Of a stretch of DNA of 64,000 nt, positions 50,740-61,680 are shown in pieces. The number at the start of each line of letters is the position of its first letter. Position 1 is the first letter of the stretch. The notes below the pieces were generated by a model. That model was given only the letters and a program-made list of their open reading frames with translations. It had not been told where the DNA came from and did not search any database. The stretch spans positions 15,450,501 to 15,514,500 of the forward strand of contig NC_079882.1 in assembly GCF_029227915.1 (NCBI RefSeq), given 5' to 3'. This DNA comes from Hydractinia symbiolongicarpus (taxonomy: Eukaryota > Cnidaria > Hydrozoa > Anthoathecata > Hydractiniidae). The position numbers were made by a program, and so were the translations under genes.

Positions 50740-53040
50740 CACGTGATTAACGTGTGAGGCCTTTATTAGACTGCAAAGGGCCATATTACAGCCTTTATAG
50801 GACTGTGCACGTAGTTAAGAGTGTTCTAAGGCAACTTCGTCAATGAAAATGACTTGGGACGTTGTAGCGCATTGAGACTGTAAGGACTAGGCCAATGGCA
50901 ACCTACGCAGACAGGTGAAACCACGTGATTTACGTGTGAGGCCTTTATTACACTGCAAAAGGCCATATTACAGCCTTTATAGGACTGTGCACGTAGTTAA
51001 GAGTGTTTTAAAGCAACGGCGCCAATGAAAACGACTTGGGACGTTGTAGCGCATTGAGACTGTAAGGACTAGGCCAATGGTAACCTACGCAGACAGGTGA
51101 AACCACGTGATTTACGTGTGAGGCCTTTATTACACTGCAAAAGGCCATATTACAGCCTTTATAGGACTGTGCACGTAGTTAAGAGTGTTCTAAGGCAACT
51201 TCGCCAATGAAAACGACTTGGGACGTTGTAGTGCATTGAGACTGGAAGGAATAGTCAAATGGTAACCTGCGCAGGCAGATGGAACCATGTGATTTACGTG
51301 TGAGGCCTTTATTCGACTGCAAAAGGCCATATTACAGCCTTTATAGGACTGTGCACGTAAGAGTTAAGAGTGTTGTAAAGCAATGGCGCTAATGAAAACG
51401 ACTTGGGACGTTGTAGCGCATTGAGACTGTAAGGACTAGACCAATGGTAACCTGCGCAGCCAGGTGAAACAACGTGATTTACGTGTGAGGCCTTTATTAG
51501 ACTGCAAAAGGCCATATTATAGTTTTTATAGGACTGTGCACGTAGATAAGAGTGTTCTAAGGCAACTTCGCCAATGAAAACGACTTGGGACGTTGTAGCA
51601 CATTGAGATTGGAAGGACTAGGCCAATGGAAACCTGCACAGGCAAATGGAATCACGTGATTTACGTGTGGGGCCTTTATTAGACTGCAAAAGGCCATAAT
51701 ACAGCCTTTATAGGACTAGGACGTAGTTAAGAGTGTTCTAAGGCAACTTCGCTAATGAAAACGACTTGGGACGTTGTAGCGCATTGAGACTGGAAGGACT
51801 AGGCCAATGGTAACCTGCGCAGACCGGTGAAACCACGTGATTTACGTGTGAGGCCTTTATTAGACTGCAAAAGGCCATAATACAGCCTTTATAGGACTAG
51901 GACGTAGTTAAGAGTGTTCTAAGGCAACTTCGCTAATGAAAACGACTTGGGACGTTGTAGCGCATTGAGACTGGAAGGACTAGGCCAATGGTAACCTGCG
52001 CAGACCGGTGAAACCACGTGATTTACGTGTGAGGCCTTTTTTAGACTGCAAAAGGCCATATTACAGCCTTTATAGGACTGTGCACGTAGTTAAGAGTGTT
52101 GTAAGGCAACGGCGCTAATGAAAACCACTTGGAACGTTGTAGTGTATTGAGACTCGAAGGAATGGTCCAATGGTAACCTGCGTAGGCAGATGGAACCACG
52201 TGATTTACGTGTGAGGACTTTATTAGACTGCAAAAGGCCATATTGCAGCCTTTATAGGACTGTGCACGTAGTTAAGAGTGTCTTAAGGCAACGGCGCTAA
52301 TGAAAACGACTTGAGACCTTGTAGCACATTGAGACTGGAAGGACTAAGCCAATGGAAACCTGCACAGGCAAATGGAACCACGTGATTTACGTGTGAGGCC
52401 TTTATTAGACTGCAAAAGGCCATAATACAGCCTTTATAGGACTGTGGACGTAGTTAAGAGTGTTCTAAGGCAACTTCGCTAATGAAAACGACTTGGAACG
52501 TTGTAGCACATTGAGACTGGAAGGACTAGGCCAATGGAAACCCGCATAGGCAAATGGAACCACGTGATTTACGTGTGAGGCCTTTATTAGACTGCAAAAG
52601 GCCATATTACAGCCTTTAAAGGACTGTGCACGTAGTTAAGAGTGTTGTAAGGCAACGGCGCTAATGAAAACGACTTGGGACGTTGTAGCGCATTGAGACT
52701 GGAAGGACTAGGTCAATGGTGACCTGCGCAGACCAGTGAAACCACGTGATTAACGTGTGAGGCCTTTATTAGCCTGCAAAGGGCCATATTACAGCCTTTA
52801 TAGGACTGTGCACGTAGTTAAGAGTGTTCTAAGGCAACTTCGCCAATGAAAATGACTTGGGACGTTGTAGCGCATTGAGACTGTAAGGACTAGGCCAATG
52901 GTAACCTATGCAGACAGGTGAAACCACGTGATTTACGTGTGAGGCCTTTATTAGACTGCAAAAGGCCATATTACAGCCTTTGTAGGACTGTGCACGTAGT
53001 TAAGAGTGTTCTAAGGCAACTTCGCCAATGAAAACGACTT

Positions 53041-54317
53041 GGGCCGTTGTAGCGCATTGAGACTGGAAGGACTAGGTCAATGGTGACCTGCGCAGACCGG
53101 TGAAACCACGTGATTAACGTTTGAGGCCTTTATTAGACTGCAAAGGGCCATATTACAGCCTTTATAGGACTGTGCACGTAGTTAAGAGAGTTCTAAGGCA
53201 ACTTTGCCAATGAAAACGACTTGGGACGTTGTAGCGCATTGAGACTGTAAGGACTAGGCCAATGGTAACCTACGCAGACAGGTGAAACCACGTGATTTAC
53301 GTGTGAGGCCTTTATTAGACTGCAAAAGGCCATATTACAGCCTTTATAGGACTATGCAGGTAGTTAAGGGTGTTCTAAGGCCACGGCGCTAAGGAAAACC
53401 ACTTGGAACGTTGTAGTGCATTGAGACTGGAAGGAATAGTCCAATGGTAACCTGCGCAGGCAGATGGAACCACGTGATTTACGTGTGAGGACTTTATTAC
53501 ACTGCAAAAGGCCATATTACAGCCTTTATAGGACTGTGCACGTAGTTAAGAGTGTTGTAAAGCAACGGCGCCAATGAAAACGACTTGGGACGTTGTAGTG
53601 CATTGAGACTGTAAGGACTAGGCCGATGGTAACCTGCGCAGACAGGTGAAACCACGTGACTTACGTGTGAGGCCTTTATTAGACTGCAAAAGGCCATATT
53701 ACAGCCTTTATAGGACTGTGCACGTAGTTAAGAGTGTTCTAAGGCAACTTCGCCAATGAAAACGACTTGGGACGTTGTAGTGCATTGAGACTGGAAGGAA
53801 TAGTCAAATGGTAACCTGCGCAGGCAGATTGAACCATGTGATTTACCTGTGAGGCCTTTATTAGACTGCAAAAGGCCATATTACAGCCTTTATAGGACTG
53901 TGCACGTAGGTAAGAGTTTTGTAAAGCAATGGCGCCAATGAAAACGACTTGGGACGTTGTAGCACATGGAGACTGGAAGGACTAGACCAATGGTAACCTG
54001 CGCAGGCAGGTGAAACCACGTGATTTACGTATGAAGCCTTTACTAGACCGCAAAAGGCCAAATTACAGCCTTTATAGGACTGTGCACGTAGTTAAGAGTG
54101 TTGTAAGGCAACGGCGCTAATGAAAACGACTTGGGACGTTGTAGCGTATTGAAATTGGAAGGACTAGGCCAATGGTAACCTGCGCAGACCGGTGAAACCA
54201 CGTGATTTACGTGTGAGGCCTTTATTAGACTGCAAAAGGCCATATTACAGCATTTATAGGACTGTGCACCTAAGAGTTAAGAGTGTTGTAAAGCAATGGC
54301 GCAAATAAAAACGACTT
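53041..54317 (+). repeat. 1277-bp 7-mer HOR, copy D1
   Basis: Seven monomers plus the 3-bp insertion (CACCTAAGAGTTAAG). I compared it with the next 1277 bp by eye and saw no difference. Shared private marks include GGCCGATGG, GTGACTTACG, TTTACCTGTGAGG, AAGAGTTTTG and AAATAAAAACG. Confidence 0.93.
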
Positions 54318-55594
54318 GGGCCGTTGTAGCGCATTGAGACTGGAAGGACTAGGTCAATGGTGACCTGCGCAGACCGGTGAAACCACGTGATTAACGTTTG
54401 AGGCCTTTATTAGACTGCAAAGGGCCATATTACAGCCTTTATAGGACTGTGCACGTAGTTAAGAGAGTTCTAAGGCAACTTTGCCAATGAAAACGACTTG
54501 GGACGTTGTAGCGCATTGAGACTGTAAGGACTAGGCCAATGGTAACCTACGCAGACAGGTGAAACCACGTGATTTACGTGTGAGGCCTTTATTAGACTGC
54601 AAAAGGCCATATTACAGCCTTTATAGGACTATGCAGGTAGTTAAGGGTGTTCTAAGGCCACGGCGCTAAGGAAAACCACTTGGAACGTTGTAGTGCATTG
54701 AGACTGGAAGGAATAGTCCAATGGTAACCTGCGCAGGCAGATGGAACCACGTGATTTACGTGTGAGGACTTTATTACACTGCAAAAGGCCATATTACAGC
54801 CTTTATAGGACTGTGCACGTAGTTAAGAGTGTTGTAAAGCAACGGCGCCAATGAAAACGACTTGGGACGTTGTAGTGCATTGAGACTGTAAGGACTAGGC
54901 CGATGGTAACCTGCGCAGACAGGTGAAACCACGTGACTTACGTGTGAGGCCTTTATTAGACTGCAAAAGGCCATATTACAGCCTTTATAGGACTGTGCAC
55001 GTAGTTAAGAGTGTTCTAAGGCAACTTCGCCAATGAAAACGACTTGGGACGTTGTAGTGCATTGAGACTGGAAGGAATAGTCAAATGGTAACCTGCGCAG
55101 GCAGATTGAACCATGTGATTTACCTGTGAGGCCTTTATTAGACTGCAAAAGGCCATATTACAGCCTTTATAGGACTGTGCACGTAGGTAAGAGTTTTGTA
55201 AAGCAATGGCGCCAATGAAAACGACTTGGGACGTTGTAGCACATGGAGACTGGAAGGACTAGACCAATGGTAACCTGCGCAGGCAGGTGAAACCACGTGA
55301 TTTACGTATGAAGCCTTTACTAGACCGCAAAAGGCCAAATTACAGCCTTTATAGGACTGTGCACGTAGTTAAGAGTGTTGTAAGGCAACGGCGCTAATGA
55401 AAACGACTTGGGACGTTGTAGCGTATTGAAATTGGAAGGACTAGGCCAATGGTAACCTGCGCAGACCGGTGAAACCACGTGATTTACGTGTGAGGCCTTT
55501 ATTAGACTGCAAAAGGCCATATTACAGCATTTATAGGACTGTGCACCTAAGAGTTAAGAGTGTTGTAAAGCAATGGCGCAAATAAAAACGACTT
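54318..55594 (+). repeat. 1277-bp 7-mer HOR, copy D2
   Basis: Apparently identical tandem copy of D1. Copy D1 begins and copy D2 begins with GGGCCGTTG, whereas D2 is followed by GGGACGTTG, which places the exchange point near the shared CGACTTGGG. Confidence 0.93.
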
Positions 55595-57634
55595 GGGACG
55601 TTGTAGCGCATTGAGACTGTAAGGACTAGACCAATGGTAACCTGCGCAGACAGGTGAAACAACGTGATTTACGTGTGAGGCCTTTATTAGACTGCAAAAG
55701 GCCATATTACAGCCTTTATAGGACTGTGCACGTAGTTAAGAGTGTTGTAAAGCAACGGCGCCAATGAAAACGACTTGGGACGTTGTAGCGCATTGAGACT
55801 GTAAGGACTAGGCCAATGGTAACCTGCGCAGACAGGTGAAACCACGTGATTTACGTGTGAGGCCTTTATTAGACTGCAAAAGGCCATATTACAGCCTTTA
55901 TGGGACTGTGCACATAGTTAAGAGTGTTAAAAAGCAACGGCGCCAATGAAAACGACTTGGGACGTTGTAGCGCATTGAGACTGTAAGGACTAGGCCAATG
56001 GTAACCTGCGCAGACAGGTGAAACCACGTGATTTACGTGTGAGGCCTTTATTAGACTGCAAAAGGCCATATTATAGCTTTTATAGGACTGTGCACGTAGA
56101 TAAGAGTGTTCTAAGGCAACTTCGCCAATGAAAACGACTTGGGACGTTGTAGCACATTGAGACTGGAAGGACTAGGCCAATGGAAACCTGCACAGGCAAA
56201 TGGAATCACGTGATTTACGTGTGGGGCCTTTATTAGACTGCAAAAGGCCATAATACAGCCTTTATAGGACTAGGACGTAGTTAAGAGTGTTCTAAGGCAA
56301 CTTCGCTAATGAAAACGACTTGGGACGTTGTAGCGCATTGAGACTGGAAGGACTAGGCCAATGGTAACCTGCGCAGACCGGTGAAACCACGTGATTTACG
56401 TGTGAGGCCTTTTTTAGACTGCAAAAGGCCATATTACAGCCTTTATAGGACTGTGCACGTATTTAAGAGTGTTGTAAGGCAACAGCGATAATGAAAACGA
56501 CTTGAGACGTTGTAGCGCATTTAGACTGGAAGGAATAGTCCAATGGTAACCTGCGCAGACCGATGAAACCACGTGATTAACGTGTGAGGCCTTTATTAGA
56601 CTGCAAAAGGCCAAATTACAGCCTTTGTAGGACTGTGCACGTAGTTAAGAGTGTTGTAAGGCAACGGCGCTAATGAAAACCACTTGGAACGTTGTAGTGC
56701 ATTGAGACTCGAAGGAATGGTCCAATGGTAACCTGCGTAGGCAGATGGAACCACGTGATTTACGTGTGAGGACTTTATTAGACTGCAAAAGGCCATATTA
56801 CAGCCTTTATAGGACTGTGCACGTAGTTAAGAGTGTCTTAAGGCAACGGCGCTAATGAAAACGACTTGAGACGTTGTAGCACATTGAGACTGGAAGGACT
56901 AAGCCAATGGAAACCTGCACAGGCAAATGGAACCACGTGATTAACGTGTGAGGCCTTTATTAGACTGCAAAGGGCCATATTACAGCCTTTATAGGACTGT
57001 GCACGTAGTTAAGAGTGTTGTAAGGCAACGGCGCTAATTGAGACTGTAAGGACTAGGCCAATGGTAACCTACGCAGACAGGTGAAACCACGTGATTTACG
57101 TGTGAGGCCTTTATTACACTGCAAAAGGCCATATTACAGCCTTTATAGGACTGTGCACGTAGTTAAGAGTGTTCTAAGGCAACTTCGCTAATGAAAACGA
57201 CTTGGGACGTTGTAGTGCATTGAGACTGGAAGGAATAGTCAAATGGTAACCTGCGCAGGCAGATGGAACCATGTGATTTACGTGTGAGGCCTTTATTCGA
57301 CTGCACAAGGCCATATTACAGCCTTTATAGGACTGTGCACGTAAGAGTTAAGAGTGTTGTAAAGCAATGGCGCTAATGAAAACGACTTGGGACGTTGTAG
57401 CGCATTGAGACTGTAAGGACTAGACCAATGGTAACCTGCGCAGACAGGTGAAACAACGTGATTTACGTGTGAGGCCTTTATTAGACTGCAAAAGGCCATA
57501 TTACAGCCTTTATGGGACTGTGCACGTAGTTAAGAGTGTCTTAAGGCAACGGCGCTAATGAAAACGACTTGAGACGTTGTAGCACATTGAGACTGGAAGG
57601 ACTAGGCCAATGGAAACCCGCATAGGCAAATGGA
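55595..57634 (+). repeat. Continuation block, copy of 49.1-51.5 kb
   Basis: Matches 49.25-50.7 kb at 6347-6348 bp, then 51.2-51.5 kb at 5984 bp, so two monomers present at 50.7-51.1 kb are missing here. It includes the 154-bp monomer (56934-57087) and TTAAAAAGCAACGG near 55927. Confidence 0.82.
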
Positions 57635-59454
57635 ACCACGTGATTTACGTGTGAGGCCTTTATTAGACTGCAAAAGGCCATATTACAGCCTTTAAAGGAC
57701 TGTGCACGTAGTTAAGAGTGTTTTAAGGCAACGGCGCTAATGAAAACGACTTGGGACGTTGTAGCGCATTGAGACTGGAAGGACTAGGTCAATGGTGACC
57801 TGCGCAGACCGGTGAAACCACGTGATTAACGTGTGAGGCCTTTATTAGCCTGCAAAGGGCCATATTACAGCCTTTATAGGACTGTGCACGTAGTTAAGAG
57901 TGTTGTAAGGCAACGGCGCTAATGAAAACGACTTGGGACGTTGTAGCGCATTGAGACTGGAAGGACTAGGTCAATGGTGACCTGCGCAGACCGGTGAAAC
58001 CAAGTGATTAACGTGTGAGGCCTTTATTAGACTGCAAAGGGCCATATTACAGCCTTTATAGGACTGTGCACGTAGTTAAGAGTGTTCTAAGGCAACTTCG
58101 CCAATGAAAATGACTTGGGACGTTGTAGCGCATTGAGACTGTAAGGACTAGGCCAATGGTAACCTACGCAGACAGGTGAAACCACGTGATTTACGTGTGA
58201 GGTTTTTATTAGACTGCAAAAGGCCATATTACAGCCTTTATAGGAGTGTGCACGTAGTTAAGAGTGTCTTAAGGCAACGGCGCTAATGAAAACGACTTGA
58301 GACGTTGTAGCACATTGAGACTGGAAGGACTAAGCCAATGGAAACCTGCACAGGCAAATGGAACCACGTGATTTACGTGTGAGGCCTTTATTAGACTGCA
58401 AAAGGCCATAATAAAGCCTTTATAGGACTGTGGACGTAGTTAAGAGTGTTCTAAGGCAACTTCGCTAATGAAAACGACTTGGGACGTTGTAGCACATTGA
58501 GACTGGAAGGACTAGGCCAATGGAAACCTGCACAGGCAAATGGAACCACGTGATTTACGTGTGAGGCCTTTATTAGACTGCAAAAGGCCATATTAAAGCC
58601 TTTATAGGACTGTGCACGTACTTAAGAGTGTTGTAAGGCAACGGCGCTAATGAAAACGACTTGGGACGTTGTAGCGCATTGAGACTGGAAGGACTAGGTC
58701 AATGGTGACATGCGCAGACCGGTAAAACCACGTGATTAACCTGTGAGGCCTTTATTAGCCTGCAAAGGGCCATATTACAGCCTTTATAGGACTGTGCATG
58801 TAGTTAAGAGTGTTGTAAGGCAACGGCGCTAATGAAAACGACTTGGGACGTTGTAGCGCATTGAGACTGGAAGGACTAGGTCAATGGTGACCTGCGCAGA
58901 CCGGTGAAACCACGTGATTAACGTGTGAGGCCTTTATTAGACTGCAAAGGGCCATATTACAGCCTTTATAGGACTGTGCACGTAGTTAAGAGTGTTCTAA
59001 GGCAACTTCGCCAATGAAAATGACTTGGGACGTTGTAGCGCATTGAGACTGTAAGGACTAGGCCAATGGTAACCTACGCAGACAGGTGAAACCACGTGAT
59101 TTCCGTGTGAAGCCTTTATTACACTGCAAAAGGCCATATTACAGCCTTTATAGGACTGTGCCCATAGTTAAGAGTGTTGTAAAGCAACGGCGCCAATGAA
59201 AACGACTTGGGACGTTGTAGCGTATTGAGACTGTAAGGACTAGGCCAATGGTAACCTGCGCAGACAGGTGAAACCACGTGATTTACGTGTGAGGCCTTTA
59301 TTAGACTGCAAAAGGCCATATTATAGCTTTTATAGGACTGTGCACGTAGATAAGAGTGTTCTAAGGCAACTTCGCCAATGAAAACGACTTGGGACGTTGT
59401 AGCACATTGAGACTGGAAGGACTAGGCCAATGGAAACCTGCACAGGCAAGTGGA
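57635..59454 (+). repeat. 10-monomer HOR (1820 bp), copy 1
   Basis: Markers are TTTAAAGGACTG, TTAGCCTGCAAAGGG, AACCAAGTGATTAACG, GAGGTTTTTATTAG, GTGACATGCGC with GGTAAAACC, and TGCATGTAG. All recur 1820-1821 bp downstream. Confidence 0.88.
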
Positions 59455-61093
59455 ACCACGTGATTTACGTGTGAGGCCTTTATTAGACTGCAAAAGGCCA
59501 TAATACAGCCTTTAAAGGACTGTGCACGTAGTTAAGAGTGTTTTTAGGCAACGGCGCTAATGCAAAACGACTTGGGACGTTGTAGCGCATTGAGACTGGA
59601 AGGACTAGGTCAATGGTGACCTGCGCAGACCGGTGAAACCACGTGATTAACGTGTGAGGCCTTTATTAGCCTGCAAAGGGCCATATTACAGCCTTTATAG
59701 GACTGTGCACGTAGTTAAGAGTGTTGTAAGGCAACGGCGCTAATGAAAACGACTTGGGACGTTGTAGCGCATTGAGACTGGAAGGACTAGGTCAATGGTT
59801 ACCTGCGCAGACCGGTGAAACCAAGTGATTAACGTGTGAGGCCTTTATTAGACTGCAAAGGGCCATATTACAGCCTTTATAGGACTGTGCACGTAGTTAA
59901 GAGTGTTCTAAGGCAACTTCGCCAATGAAAATGACTTGGGACGTTGTAGCGCATTGAGACTGTAAGGACTAGGCCAATGGTAACCTACGCAGACAGGTGA
60001 AACCACGTGATTTACGTGTGAGGTTTTTATTAGACTGCAAAAGGCCATATTACAGCCTTTATAGGACTGTGCACGTAGTTAAGAGTGTCTTAAGGCAACG
60101 GCGCTAATGAAAACGACTTGAGACGTTGTAGCACATTGAGACTGGAAGGACTAAGCCAATGGAAACCTGCACAGGCAAATGGAACCACGGGATTTACGTG
60201 TGAGGCCTTTATTAGACTGCAAAAGGCCATAATACAGCCTTTATAGGACTGTGGACGTAGTTAAGAGTGTTCTAAGGCAACTTCGCTAATGAAAACGACT
60301 TGGGACGTTGTAGCACATTGAGACTGGAAGGACTAGGCCAATGGAAACCTGCACAGGCAAATGGAACCACGTGATTTACGTGTGAGGCCTTTATTAGACT
60401 GCAAAAGGCCATATTAAAGCCTTTATAGGACTGTGCACGTACTTAAGAGTGTTGTAAGGCAACGGCGCTAATGAAAACGACTTGGGACGTTGTAGCGCAT
60501 TGAGACTGGAAGGACTAGGTCAATGGTGACATGCGCAGACCGGTAAAACCACGTGATTAACCTGTGAGGTCTTTATTAGCCTGCAAAGGGCCATATTACA
60601 GCCTTTATAGGACTGTGCATGTAGTTAAGAGTGTTGTAAGGCAACGGCGCTAATGAAAACGACTTGGGACGTTGTAGCGCATTGAGACTGTAAGGACTAG
60701 GCCAATGGTAACCTACGCAGACAGGTGAAACCACGTGATTTACGTGTGAGGCCTTTATTACACTGCAAAAGGCCATATTACAGCCTTTATAGGACTGTGC
60801 ACGTAGTTAAGAGTGTTGTAAAGCAACGGCGCCAATGAAAACGACTTGGGACGTTGTAGCGTATTGAGACTGTAAGGACTAGGCCAATGGTAACCTGCGC
60901 AGACAGGTGAAACCACGTGATTTACGTGTGAGGCCTTTATTAGACTGCAAAAGGCCATATTATAGCTTTTATAGGACTGTGCACGTAGATAAGAGTGTTC
61001 TAAGGCAACTTCGCCAATGAAAACGACTTGGGACGTTGTAGCACATTGAGACTGGAAGGACTAGGCCAATGGAAACCTGCACAGGCAAGTGGA
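59455..61093 (+). repeat. 10-monomer HOR, copy 2 (one monomer short, 1639 bp)
   Basis: Offset 1820 bp at the start, 1821 bp after a 1-bp insertion (AATGCAAAACG near 59570), and 1639 bp after about 60.68 kb, so one monomer has been lost. The monomer near 60576-60776 is a fusion of the two flanking types of copy 1. Confidence 0.87.
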
Positions 61094-61680
61094 ACCACGT
61101 GATTTACGTGTGAGGCCTTTATTAGACTGCAAAAGGCCATAATACAGCCTTTATAGGACTAGGACGTAGTTAAGAGTGTTCTAAAGCAACTTCGCTAATG
61201 AAAACGATTTGGGACGTTGTAGCGCATTGAGACTGGAAGGACTAGGTCAATGGTGACCTGCGCAGACCAGTGAAACCACGTGATTAACGTGTGAACCCTT
61301 TATTAGCCTGCAATGGGCCATATTACAGCCTTTATAAGACTGTGCACGTAGTTAAGAGTGTTGTAAGGCAACGGCGCTATTGAAAACGACTTGGGACGAT
61401 GGAGCGCATTGAGACTGTAAGGACTAGGCCAATGGTAACCTACGCAGACAGGTGAAACCACGTGATTTACGTGTGAGGCCTTTATTAGACTGCAAAAGGC
61501 CATATTATAGCTTTTATAGGACTGTGCACGTAGATAAGAGTGTTCTAAGGCAACTTCGCCAATGAAAACGACTTGGGACGTTCTAGTGCATTGAGACTGG
61601 AAGGAATAGTCAAATGGTAACCTGCGCAGGCAGATTGAACCATGTGATTTACGTGTGAGGCCTTTATTAGACTGCAAAGG
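61094..61680 (+). repeat. Short mosaic between HORs
   Basis: Three to four monomers of mixed subtype (GTGAACCCTTTATTAGCC, GACGATGGAGCGC, ACGTTCTAGTGC). Several private substitutions suggest a less recently homogenised stretch. Confidence 0.72.

Larger units (their letters stand above)
49061..53040 (+). repeat. Mixed block, source of 55.6-57.5 kb and 61.7-64 kb copies
   Basis: 49.3-50.45 kb matches 55.69-56.8 kb at 6347-6348 bp. 51.3 kb matches 57.3 kb at 5984 bp, two monomers fewer. 50.63-52.76 kb matches 61.68-64.0 kb. It holds the 28-bp-deletion monomer (50586-50739) and several 181-bp GGACTAGGACGTAG monomers. Confidence 0.82.
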
